Shown here: positions 1-5,497 of the stretch, in pieces
How the letters are laid out: every line of letters begins with the position of its first letter
Numbering within the stretch: the first letter of the stretch is position 1
Source of the DNA: Desulfobulbaceae bacterium
GTDB taxonomy: Bacteria > Desulfobacterota > Desulfobulbia > Desulfobulbales > Desulfobulbaceae
DNA: 6,023 nt
Direction of reading: 5' to 3'
Assembly (NCBI GenBank): GCA_026986885.1
Contig: JALSNT010000653.1
Span: 1-6,023, forward strand
Program-made: the position numbers and the translations under genes
The notes under the pieces: generated by a model
What the model was told of the DNA's origin: nothing
Databases searched by the model: none
The model's input: only the letters and a program-made list of their open reading frames with translations

Positions 1-391
1 CCACCACCGGGGCCATATTCATGGTTATTCCATGTGCAGCCAGGGTGGCGGCCATCTGGTTGGCAGCGGCCGCGGCTTTTTTAACGTCAAAGCCGGCCAG
101 TTCTCTGGCGCTGACGGCTGCCGGGAAACCGTCACGGGCCTTGAGACGGCACACCTGCCCGCCCTCCTGGTCAACAGCGATCAACAGCCTGTCCCTGCCG
201 TATTGCTGCAGCGCTGCCGTTAAATGACACAGTTGTTGCGGAGAGCTGATATTCTGCACTGAGCCATCCACATTGCGGTCAAAAAGAATAACGCCACCGA
301 GATGGTCATCCTCAATGGCCCGGACAATCCAATGCCTGCTCTCCACAACGGTTCCCCGGAACCCAACCATGAACATGCGTCCTATTTCCAC
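1..391 (-). CDS. nagZ: Beta-N-acetylhexosaminidase, glycoside hydrolase family 3 (NagZ type), N-terminal part
   Basis: GH3 enzymes of this type remove N-acetylglucosamine from peptidoglycan fragments during cell-wall recycling. The visible 130 codons cover the start of the TIM-barrel: MFMVGFRGT (residues 6-14), GGVILFDRN (32-40), and the strongly diagnostic IAVDQEGGQVCRL (71-83) followed by GFP, ending near NMAPVV. The catalytic region lies beyond the window edge, so this is a partial gene rather than a truncated one. No signal peptide is visible, which fits a cytoplasmic enzyme. The start is uncertain. A TAA stop at 398-400 closes the frame, leaving GTG at 391 (gives VEIGRMFMVGF, which fits the family best), ATG at 376 (AGGA a few bases upstream) or ATG at 370. 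The gene is divergent from the diguanylate cyclase across about 230 bp. The family assignment is firm from motifs; the symbol is by family resemblance. Confidence 0.9.
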   Translation of the reverse strand, partial: MEIGRMFMVGFRGTVVESRHWIVRAIEDDHLGGVILFDRNVDGSVQNISSPQQLCHLTAALQQYGRDRLLIAVDQEGGQVCRLKARDGFPAAVSARELAGFDVKKAAAAANQMAATLAAHGITMNMAPVV

Positions 392-488
392 TGCTGCTTA
401 CCATTCCCCGGCAATACCGATTGTCCCCGAAACTACCACGTCAAAATTCCGACACATACATTCTCACACCGAGCGCTGAAAACAACTA

Positions 489-497
489 TGTGGATAA
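489..497 (-). promoter_or_regulatory. Perfect DnaA-box sequence
   Basis: The minus strand reads TTATCCACA, the canonical high-affinity DnaA box, in the intergenic region between nagZ and the diguanylate cyclase. I see no second consensus box in the window, so this is not an origin. A single 9-mer could be chance, a DnaA-titration site or a DnaA-regulated promoter element. Confidence 0.3.
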
Positions 498-529
498 CTT
501 CTTGAAATAAAAATACATTTCCAGCAAAC

Positions 530-558
530 TCAACATGGCATATTTTTCGCATTACAAT
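530..558 (+). promoter_or_regulatory. Alternative sigma-70-like promoter of the diguanylate cyclase
   Basis: TCAACA (530-535, 4 of 6 matches to the -35 consensus) is followed after 17 bp by TACAAT (553-558, 5 of 6). It would start transcription near 565, almost the same place as the overlapping sigma-54-like site. The two are competing readings of one region and the sequence cannot decide between them. Confidence 0.35.
535..551 (+). promoter_or_regulatory. Candidate sigma-54 promoter of the diguanylate cyclase
   Basis: The sequence TGGCAT-ATTTT-TCGCA matches the sigma-54 consensus TGGCAY-R-N4-TTGCW with one mismatch in the core (C for T at 548). The invariant GG (537-538) and GC (549-550) are correctly spaced, with G538 and C550 exactly 12 bp apart. 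It predicts transcription starting near 562, about 65 nt before the ATG at 627. An activator binding further upstream would be required. I saw no obvious activator site, and an alternative sigma-70 promoter overlaps it. Confidence 0.45.
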
Positions 559-559
559 A

Positions 560-576
560 GGGTAACTGAAATACCC
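560..576. repeat. Small perfect inverted repeat at the predicted transcription start
   Basis: GGGTA (560-564) and TACCC (572-576) are perfect inverted arms around a 7-nt loop. The repeat falls on the predicted start of the diguanylate cyclase transcript, so it could be an operator or a 5'-end hairpin. Five-base arms can also arise by chance. Confidence 0.25.
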
Positions 577-626
577 GCATCACCATTTTTCTTCCACTAT
601 ATCGGAAAAAATAAAGAGTGAACGCC

Positions 627-1628
627 ATGAACAATGCAGAAATACTCACCACGGACCGCCTTTCCATGGAAAACAGTCCGGAGCAACTTCTCCGGCAACT
701 CAGGCATTACCAGCGGCGAAGCGAGCGACTGCAAAAGGTCAATACTCTGTATCGGCGCCTGGCCGGAGTTGTTGATCTGCCTTCCATTATCGAAACCTAT
801 TCGATATGGCTGGCCGAGCATGTGGCCCATGAGTTAATCGGCTACCGTGACCAAAGCCAACAGCGCATGCACCTGTTCTGCTCAAGTCATGGCCCTGAAC
901 GCCGATATATTATTCATCTTGCGGAAAATCTGTTGAAAAATCCAACGACGGCAGCAGTAACGGACCCGGTTGACGACCTGCATGCCTACCAATGGAATTT
1001 AACAACCTGCGAGGACAACACCATCCTGTTGTTACTACGGAAGAACAGCCCGGTCCCCGCCGATGATATGGAACTGATCAACGAGTCATTAAATATTCTT
1101 ACCAAACCGCTCAAACGAACCCTGGATTATGAAAAGATCTTTGCCCAGGCACGCAAGGATGCCCTCACCGGCCTGCCCAACCGCATGGTCTTTGAAGAAC
1201 GGATCGACTCAATTATCCGCCAGGCGGACAGGTACGGCTATCCCCTCACCCTTGCCGCCCTCGACCTGGATCATTTCAAGGACGTCAACGACACCATGGG
1301 CCACCTGATGGGAGACAAGGTACTGCAACAGGTGAGCAAAGCCCTGCAGGATCAGATCCGTACCTCGGACCTGCTGGTGAGAATGGGCGGCGATGAATTC
1401 CTGCTGATCCTTCCCAATACGGATATGGAGGATGCCCGGTACATGGGAGAAAGGCTCTGCCGGGCAGTGGAAGAGCTGGAAATTAGGGCCGGCCAAACAA
1501 AACTCGGCATCAGTATCGGCCTGGCCCCGTGGCAGCAGGGGATGAGCAGACATCAGTGGCTGGAGCAGGCGGATGATCTGCTCTACCAGGCAAAAGAAAA
1601 CGGCCGCAGCCGGGTGGCGGTCCACTGA
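627..1628 (+). CDS. Diguanylate cyclase (GGDEF domain) with an unassigned N-terminal region
   Basis: This enzyme makes cyclic di-GMP from two GTP. From the ATG it is 333 aa. A charged, probably coiled segment (about 15-45) leads into a roughly 110-residue region I cannot assign, perhaps GAF-like. A linker helix (about 150-175) follows, then a complete GGDEF domain (about 176-333). Visible motifs are the DALTGLPNR entry (178-186), LDLDHFKDVND (metal and nucleotide binding, about 212-222), the RTSD inhibitory site (245-248) exactly five residues before the GGDEF signature (254-258), and LGISIGLA. Catalysis and product feedback should therefore both be intact. There is no EAL or HD-GYP partner domain, no membrane segment and no signal peptide, so it is cytoplasmic. 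ATG 627 is chosen because GAG at 616-618 lies 8 nt upstream. GTG 618 would add three residues with a poorer site. The gene is transcribed alone and converges on the methyltransferase with a 6-bp gap. Confidence 0.93.
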   Translation: MNNAEILTTDRLSMENSPEQLLRQLRHYQRRSERLQKVNTLYRRLAGVVDLPSIIETYSIWLAEHVAHELIGYRDQSQQRMHLFCSSHGPERRYIIHLAENLLKNPTTAAVTDPVDDLHAYQWNLTTCEDNTILLLLRKNSPVPADDMELINESLNILTKPLKRTLDYEKIFAQARKDALTGLPNRMVFEERIDSIIRQADRYGYPLTLAALDLDHFKDVNDTMGHLMGDKVLQQVSKALQDQIRTSDLLVRMGGDEFLLILPNTDMEDARYMGERLCRAVEELEIRAGQTKLGISIGLAPWQQGMSRHQWLEQADDLLYQAKENGRSRVAVH

Positions 1629-1646
1629 CTCCGGTTACCGCTTTTT
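1617..1646 (+). terminator. Weak candidate terminator after the diguanylate cyclase
   Basis: GCGGT (1617-1621) and ACCGC (1637-1641) can pair across the stop codon and are followed directly by five Ts (1642-1646). The 15-nt loop and 5-bp stem make it weak. It overlaps the 3' ends of two convergent genes, so the bases are also constrained by coding. Confidence 0.25.
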
Positions 1647-2234
1647 CAGCAGACACTTCCAGAACCGGGGCGGATCGCCCTTTCTTGACTCGATCATGCA
1701 GGACTGGAGATCGAGAATTGCAAAGAGAGGCTCCACGATTTCCGTAATCTGCCGGGCCGACATTTTGGGCGGTCCCTGCCCCTGACGGGGATCATCCGCA
1801 TTACCGATCATGCTTAACCACAAACCGCCGGGAATAAGCGCTGCCGCTACCTGGGCGGTAAATGTCCTACGTCCCTTTTCACCTGGAATGGAATGGAAAC
1901 ATCCCCGATCAAAGGCAAACACGCACTCCCCCGCACCGGCACCGGCTTTTAAAAAATTGCAGGCAGCAAATTTACAGCTAACCCCTTGCTCATCCGACCG
2001 CTTGCGGGCTATGGCAATGGCCTCTCCGGAAATATCAAGTCCGACCACGTCAAAACCCTGCCGGGCCAGCCAGATACTGTTGGTACCCGTACCGCAGCCT
2101 ATCTCAAGGACCCGCCCCCGGCACAGGGGCCAGCGGGAGACTGTCTGTACGAGATAGGTGTCTGGGCAGCCGGTATCCCAGGGGAGATCACCGGTTACAT
2201 AACGTTCATCCCATCCGTCTTCAGGCCCGGGCAT
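1635..2234 (-). CDS. Class I SAM-dependent methyltransferase (TPMT/TehB-like)
   Basis: This is a predicted soluble 199-aa methyltransferase with a Rossmann-type fold. The N-terminus has the WDERY...GDLPWDTGCPD pattern (8-25) typical of the thiopurine/tellurite methyltransferase-like group. SAM-binding motif I is VLEIGCGTGTN (42-52), and the acidic residue for the ribose is D67 in VVGLDIS. DRGCFHSIP (109-117) is the usual motif IV-type segment of this group, and PGGLWLSMI follows as motif VI. The substrate cannot be told from sequence; small thiol, selenium or tellurium compounds are the usual guess and remain inference. ATG 2234 has a GAAG about 5 nt upstream. A TTG at 2246 would add four residues. 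Either start lies inside the 3' end of the upstream unknown gene (14 or 26 bp overlap), so the two are probably co-transcribed and translationally coupled. Confidence 0.87.
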   Translation of the reverse strand: MPGPEDGWDERYVTGDLPWDTGCPDTYLVQTVSRWPLCRGRVLEIGCGTGTNSIWLARQGFDVVGLDISGEAIAIARKRSDEQGVSCKFAACNFLKAGAGAGECVFAFDRGCFHSIPGEKGRRTFTAQVAAALIPGGLWLSMIGNADDPRQGQGPPKMSARQITEIVEPLFAILDLQSCMIESRKGDPPRFWKCLLKKR

Positions 2235-2637
2235 GGTTCTTCGCAAAAGCCAGTTGAATTATCAAGGGAATGGAATGCAGCCCCCTGCTCTGTTGCTCGG
2301 TGGCGCCAAGCCGCCAGTCGCCACATTCCGCCCTGCCGGCCAGTTTTTTTTCGATATCGGCAACCAGTCCCTTGATATTTATCACCGGATGGCGGGAAAA
2401 AACCTCGGGCAGACCATGGGTCAGACTGCAGACAAGGCAGCAGCCGGGACGCTCATGCAGATCGAGAAAAAAGCGGAGCGTATTATCGGCTTCATCGTAT
2501 CCGGCAAAACGCAGGCGAATGTCATAGGCGCCCTCATCGGCATCACCGAACAACGCCTCAAAAAAATCGTTGCTGCGGGCAGCCGGAAAGAGTTGCGCCA
2601 GCGTGTCATCGTCAAAAATTGTTGCTAATGTATCCAT
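2221..2637 (-). CDS. Conserved hypothetical protein, 138 aa, unknown function
   Basis: I cannot assign a function. The protein is soluble and acidic in its N-terminal half, with no signal peptide or membrane segment. Its most distinctive part is NDFFEALFGDADEGAYDIRL (about residues 23-42), followed by predicted beta strands. Next comes a cysteine cluster CCLVC leading into LTHGLPEVFSRHPVINIKGLV, then a short C-terminal segment. From memory, similar short proteins occur in sulfate-reducing Desulfobacterota, some carrying a meaningless homeobox-type label; I could not check this. The start ATG 2637 has an AAGAAG just upstream and sits about 30 bp downstream of a strong promoter. It is the first gene of a probable two-gene operon, its stop overlapping the methyltransferase start. 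Coding is supported by the good promoter, the overlap and protein-like composition. Confidence 0.75.
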   Translation of the reverse strand: MDTLATIFDDDTLAQLFPAARSNDFFEALFGDADEGAYDIRLRFAGYDEADNTLRFFLDLHERPGCCLVCSLTHGLPEVFSRHPVINIKGLVADIEKKLAGRAECGDWRLGATEQQSRGLHSIPLIIQLAFAKNHARA

Positions 2638-2669
2638 GTCTTCTTGATTTTCTGTTAATATAATGAAAA

Positions 2670-2705
2670 ATTATAATAATACCTGAAAACCGGCAGCTCT
2701 GTCAA
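2670..2705 (-). promoter_or_regulatory. Sigma-70 promoter of the unknown protein/methyltransferase pair
   Basis: On the minus strand TTGACA (2705-2700, perfect -35) is followed after 18 bp by TATTAT (2681-2676). A second perfect -10 hexamer, TATAAT, lies at 2675-2670 but with 24-bp spacing. Transcription would begin near 2669, giving a leader of about 30 nt before ATG 2637. The -35 lies within CTGT-CA-ACAG (2699-2708), a short inverted repeat that could serve as an operator. Confidence 0.65.
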
Positions 2706-2711
2706 CAGCCG

Positions 2712-2740
2712 TTGCGACCGTGTCGCCTCTATGGTAGAAT
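2712..2740 (+). promoter_or_regulatory. Candidate promoter of the helicase
   Basis: TTGCGA (2712-2717, 4 of 6) and TAGAAT (2735-2740, 5 of 6) are separated by the ideal 17 bp. Transcription would start at about 2747, exactly the first base of the helicase ATG, which implies a leaderless message. This agrees with the absence of a ribosome-binding site there. The spacer holds the perfect inverted repeat GCGAC-CGT-GTCGC (2714-2726). Confidence 0.45.
2714..2726. repeat. Inverted repeat in the helicase promoter
   Basis: GCGAC (2714-2718) and GTCGC (2722-2726) are perfect inverted arms around CGT. The repeat overlaps the -35 and spacer of the candidate helicase promoter and lies about 10 bp upstream of the -35 of the divergent promoter. 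A regulator bound here could affect both directions. It does not match the CTGT-N8-ACAG LexA box. Confidence 0.3.
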
Positions 2741-2746
2741 TCTCCG

Positions 2747-4963
2747 ATGCAAAATAATCCTTCGCCCAACAGTATGTCTGCAGACCAGTCGTCCCCGGAG
2801 AAATCCCCGGTTACGCGCACAGCCCTTAATGAGGCTCAATATGCGGCCGCTACCCACGGCAACGGGCCGATCCTGGTCATTGCCGGGGCCGGCAGCGGCA
2901 AAACCAGGACCCTGGTCTACCGGATGGCCTGGCTGCTGGAACAGGGGGTGGCCCCGGAATCCATCATGCTGCTCACCTTTACCCGCAGAGCTGCCCGGGA
3001 AATGCTCTATCGGGCCACCCGGTTGACCAGCCGGAGCTGCAAAAGGGTCATCGGCGGTACCTTTCACGCCACCGCCAATATGCTCCTGCATCAATACGGC
3101 CATTATCTCGGATTTCCTCCCGGTTTTACCATTATTGACCGTGGCGATGCCGAGGGTATCATCAACCTGATTAAATCTTCCCTTGGCCTTAGCGGCAAGG
3201 GGAAACGATTTCCCTCCAAGCGGATCATCATGAACCTGATTTCCGGGGCCGTCAACAAGGCCACCCCCCTGGAAGAGCTTGTCTTTGAAAACCATATTCA
3301 TCTTTCTGAATTTATAAATGATTTTCATTCTATCCGTGATCACTACAACCAGTTCAAACTTGATCACGGCCTCATGGATTATGATGACCTGCTGGTCAAC
3401 TGGCAACGACTGTTAGCCGAATCAGAGGAAGCAGGCGCCCTTATTTCGGAGCGCTTTCAATACATTCTGGTTGATGAGTACCAGGATACCAATCTTATCC
3501 AGGCGGAAATTGTCCGGCTGCTGGCCCGCGACCATGACAATGTGATGGTGGTCGGCGATGACGCCCAGTCCATCTACAGTTTCCGGGGCGCTGATTTTTA
3601 TAACATCATGCGCTTCCCCGACCAGTTCCCCGGTACCCGGGTGATCAAACTGGAGCAGAACTACCGTTCCACCCAGCCCATTTTAAGCCTGACCAACTCC
3701 ATCATTGAGCAGGCCGAGGAAAAATTCACCAAATCATTGTTCACCGAGCAGCAGGGGGGAAAGCGGCCCGAGGTATTCAGCGGTATCAACGAGGCGGCCG
3801 AAGCCAGGTTCGTGGTGGACACTATTTCCGGGTTATTGGAAAAAGAGACCCCGAAAAAAGAGATCGCCGTCCTCTTTCGCTCCGGCTTTCACTCCTACAA
3901 ACTGGAAATGGAATTAGGCAGCCGGGGCCTTGATTTTGAAAAACGCGGCGGCCTCAAACTGACCGAATCGGCCCACATAAAAGACGCGCTCTCCTTTCTC
4001 CGCATCCTGGTCAACCCCTGGGATAACATGTCCTGGAACCGCATCCTGCTCCAGCTTGACAAGGTCGGCCCCAAGACGGCCCAGAAAATTTTAGCCACCA
4101 TCAGCGAAACCGATGACCCGATTACGGCAATTGCTGCCTGTAAACCTGCTCCCGGCTGGCAACAAGGATTTGCACGCCTGTGCGAACTGCTCACCCGTCT
4201 GCAGGGTCCGGGATTGACGCCCGGCGGACAGTTTGACCTGATTCTTGAGTATTACAATCCGATTTTTGAAAAAATCTACGCCGATGATTACCCCAAACGA
4301 CGCAAGGAACTTGACCAGATACGGGCCCTGATCGGCGGCTACGGCGATTTGCAGTCTTTCGTTGATGATACTGCCCTTGATCCACCGGAAGCTGATGCCG
4401 GCAAACCGGATTCGCCTGTGGAAGAGGAAAAAATTATCCTGTCCACCATCCATTCTGCCAAAGGGCTTGAGTGGGATGTGGTATTTGTCATCGGCCTGGC
4501 CGAGGGACGTTTCCCACACCAGAATGCCACGCCGGGCGAGCAATGGGAAGAGGAACGACGTCTTTTGTACGTGGCGGCCACCCGAGCAAAAAAACAGCTC
4601 TTTCTCACCTATCCCCGGCAGATCATGACCGCAGACCGCAAGCTGCGCCATACCGTCATGTCACCTTTTTTACGGGAAATCAATCCCGGCCTGTATTACC
4701 AGCGCCAACAGCAGACCCGGGAAAGTCTGTTTACTGCCGGCAGCTCCGATTACGGGCTGCCTGAGCCGGGACGGGCACGGAAAACAACAAAAAAGGTCTC
4801 AGCCCGCATCGAATACACTCCGGGCATGTTGGTGCTGCATCCGCTGTTCGGCCCCGGCACGGTCAAGAGTGTTCCCGGCCCCAGGCGGGTGGAAATTGCC
4901 TTTGACCGGCATGGAAATAAAATCCTCCACCTTGATTACGCCAAACTGGAAATCGTTTCCTGA
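2747..4963 (+). CDS. ATP-dependent DNA helicase, UvrD/Rep/PcrA family (SF1A)
   Basis: A complete 738-aa 3'-5' DNA helicase, likely acting in repair or replication-fork processing. All family motifs are present in order: Q motif LNEAQ (27-31), Walker A AGAGSGKTRT (46-55), Ia LLTFTRRAA (75-83), GGTFH (103-107), Walker B/II ILVDEYQDTN (240-249), III VVGDDAQSIYSFRGA (268-282), IV LEQNYRST (302-309), V STIHSAKGLEWDVVF (566-580) and VI EERRLLYVAATRA (602-614). A Tudor-like C-terminal domain follows (about 692-737, GMLVLHPLFGPGTVKSV), as in PcrA and UvrD. Length is normal for the family. I do not assign uvrD, pcrA or rep because the distinguishing features cannot be judged by eye. The in-frame TAG at 2735-2737 rules out an earlier start. 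ATG 2747 has no Shine-Dalgarno sequence, and ATG 2774 is an alternative that loses only nine non-conserved residues. No nuclease domain is seen. Confidence 0.95.
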   Translation: MQNNPSPNSMSADQSSPEKSPVTRTALNEAQYAAATHGNGPILVIAGAGSGKTRTLVYRMAWLLEQGVAPESIMLLTFTRRAAREMLYRATRLTSRSCKRVIGGTFHATANMLLHQYGHYLGFPPGFTIIDRGDAEGIINLIKSSLGLSGKGKRFPSKRIIMNLISGAVNKATPLEELVFENHIHLSEFINDFHSIRDHYNQFKLDHGLMDYDDLLVNWQRLLAESEEAGALISERFQYILVDEYQDTNLIQAEIVRLLARDHDNVMVVGDDAQSIYSFRGADFYNIMRFPDQFPGTRVIKLEQNYRSTQPILSLTNSIIEQAEEKFTKSLFTEQQGGKRPEVFSGINEAAEARFVVDTISGLLEKETPKKEIAVLFRSGFHSYKLEMELGSRGLDFEKRGGLKLTESAHIKDALSFLRILVNPWDNMSWNRILLQLDKVGPKTAQKILATISETDDPITAIAACKPAPGWQQGFARLCELLTRLQGPGLTPGGQFDLILEYYNPIFEKIYADDYPKRRKELDQIRALIGGYGDLQSFVDDTALDPPEADAGKPDSPVEEEKIILSTIHSAKGLEWDVVFVIGLAEGRFPHQNATPGEQWEEERRLLYVAATRAKKQLFLTYPRQIMTADRKLRHTVMSPFLREINPGLYYQRQQQTRESLFTAGSSDYGLPEPGRARKTTKKVSARIEYTPGMLVLHPLFGPGTVKSVPGPRRVEIAFDRHGNKILHLDYAKLEIVS

Positions 4964-4966
4964 TAT

Positions 4967-4981
4967 GTAGGTTTTACCTGC
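4967..4981. repeat. Inverted repeat upstream of hicB
   Basis: AGGT (4969-4972) and ACCT (4976-4979) are perfect arms around TTT, extended by a G-U and a G-C pair if transcribed rightward. It lies between the helicase stop and the hicB ribosome-binding site. It could be an operator for the toxin-antitoxin pair or a weak hairpin ending the helicase message. No U-tract follows. I found no convincing promoter for hicB in the 40-bp gap. Confidence 0.3.
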
Positions 4982-5003
4982 TAAAAATCGACGGAGAAAT
5001 TAA

Positions 5004-5222
5004 ATGAAAGTCAATATAGTAATAGAAAAAGATCAATATGGGTATTATGCATATTCTCCTGAATTAAAGGGATGTCATAGTCAAGGTAAGTCTCTTGAGG
5101 AGGTTTTATTTAATATAAAGGAAGCAATAGAACTCTATTTAGAGACATTGTCACAAAAGGAAAAGCAAATCTGTTTGAGCAAAGAAATATTGACGACCTC
5201 TATGGAGGTACAAGTTGCCTAA
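5004..5222 (+). CDS. hicB: HicB-family antitoxin (short form)
   Basis: This is the antitoxin of a type II pair; it binds and blocks the HicA RNase. The 72-aa protein has the classic HicB core: VIEKDQYGYYAYSPELKGCHSQG (residues 6-28) followed by the helix SLEEVLFNIKEAIELYLE (30-47) and a tail ending in a strand-like MEVQVA. It consists of the RNase H-like fold only. The C-terminal ribbon-helix-helix or helix-turn-helix seen in longer HicB proteins is absent, so self-repression by DNA binding may be weak or work differently. GGAGA at 4993-4997 lies 6 nt before the ATG. GC is about 32% by hand count, far below the neighbours, suggesting horizontal acquisition. The stop overlaps the hicA start by 8 nt. 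Gene order is antitoxin first, the reverse of the founding hicAB arrangement but common. Confidence 0.92.
   Translation: MKVNIVIEKDQYGYYAYSPELKGCHSQGKSLEEVLFNIKEAIELYLETLSQKEKQICLSKEILTTSMEVQVA
5204..5208 (+). promoter_or_regulatory. Ribosome-binding site deciding the hicA start
   Basis: GGAGG lies inside the end of hicB, 6 nt before TTG 5215. Its ideal spacing picks this TTG over the next in-frame TTG at 5224 and gives the expected family N-terminus (M)PKLPRLT. Confidence 0.75.
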
Positions 5223-5418
5223 ATTGCCTAGACTTACCCCTGAAGAAGCAGAAAAAAAGCTGCTTGGTGCAGGATTCCAACACATAAGAAGTAAAGGGAG
5301 TCACAGAATATACCAAAGAGGAAAAGAAAGATTTGTATTACCATTCCACAAAGGAAAGATATTGCATCCTAAGATTGTGAAGGGATTGATGGAATTGACA
5401 GGGGAGTTGGGCGAGTAA
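5215..5418 (+). CDS. hicA: HicA-family mRNA interferase toxin
   Basis: HicA toxins are small RNases with a double-stranded-RNA-binding-like fold that cleave mRNA and stop growth until neutralised by HicB. The 67-aa protein matches the family throughout. It starts PKLPRLTPEEAEKKLLGAGF, then has KGSHRIYQRG (27-36) with the expected catalytic histidine H30, then LPFHKGKILHPKIVKGLM (42-59). Nothing essential is missing, so the toxin is probably active. The start is TTG, chosen because of the well-placed GGAGG within hicB; no ATG is available nearby. The rare start and 8-nt overlap should keep toxin synthesis coupled to, and lower than, antitoxin synthesis (inference). GC is about 40% by hand count. 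The nearest alternative annotation, a YcfA-like protein, is the same family. Confidence 0.92.
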   Translation: MPKLPRLTPEEAEKKLLGAGFQHIRSKGSHRIYQRGKERFVLPFHKGKILHPKIVKGLMELTGELGE

Positions 5419-5428
5419 CAAGTGGGTG

Positions 5429-5469
5429 CAGTGGTTTGGCATTTCGCCGGCGCTTCATGCCGGCCACTG
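5429..5469. repeat. Imperfect inverted repeat between hicA and folC
   Basis: CAGTGG (5429-5434) pairs with CCACTG (5464-5469), and GGCAT (5438-5442) pairs with ATGCC (5457-5461). The three Ts between the left arms face GG, allowing two G-U pairs and one bulge in RNA. A competing hairpin uses GCCGGC at 5446-5451 and 5459-5464. No T-tract follows on either strand, so a standard terminator is unlikely. It may be a folC leader structure or the trace of a small repeat element. Confidence 0.5.
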
Positions 5470-5497
5470 GTCCGTGGCTTTAAAAAAATTCACAGCA

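Noticed and set aside
1209..1625. 138-aa open frame antisense to the diguanylate cyclase
   Set aside because: It lies opposite the conserved GGDEF domain, and its protein shows no domain or sensible composition; it is a shadow of the real gene.
2233..2628. 131-aa plus-strand frame opposite the 138-aa unknown protein
   Set aside because: The minus-strand frame has the strong promoter, a start site with AAGAAG and the operon overlap; the plus frame has none of these.
2699..2708. Possible LexA (SOS) box near the helicase
   Set aside because: The CTGT and ACAG arms are only 2 bp apart, whereas the E. coli-type SOS box needs 8 bp.
2731..2757. Eight-codon upstream ORF (ATG 2731, MVEFSDAK) overlapping the helicase start
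   Set aside because: It has no ribosome-binding site, lies partly upstream of the likely transcription start, and is too short to separate from chance.
2729..3406. 225-aa open frame antisense to the helicase
   Set aside because: It lies opposite the helicase motifs and reads as a low-complexity glycine-rich shadow.
4091..4651. 186-aa open frame antisense to the helicase
   Set aside because: It is opposite motif V and VI coding sequence and has no recognisable domain.
4932..4966. Possible hicB promoter using TTGATT (4932) and TGATAT (4961)
   Set aside because: The 23-bp spacing is too long for a sigma-70 promoter, and the -35 is inside the helicase gene.
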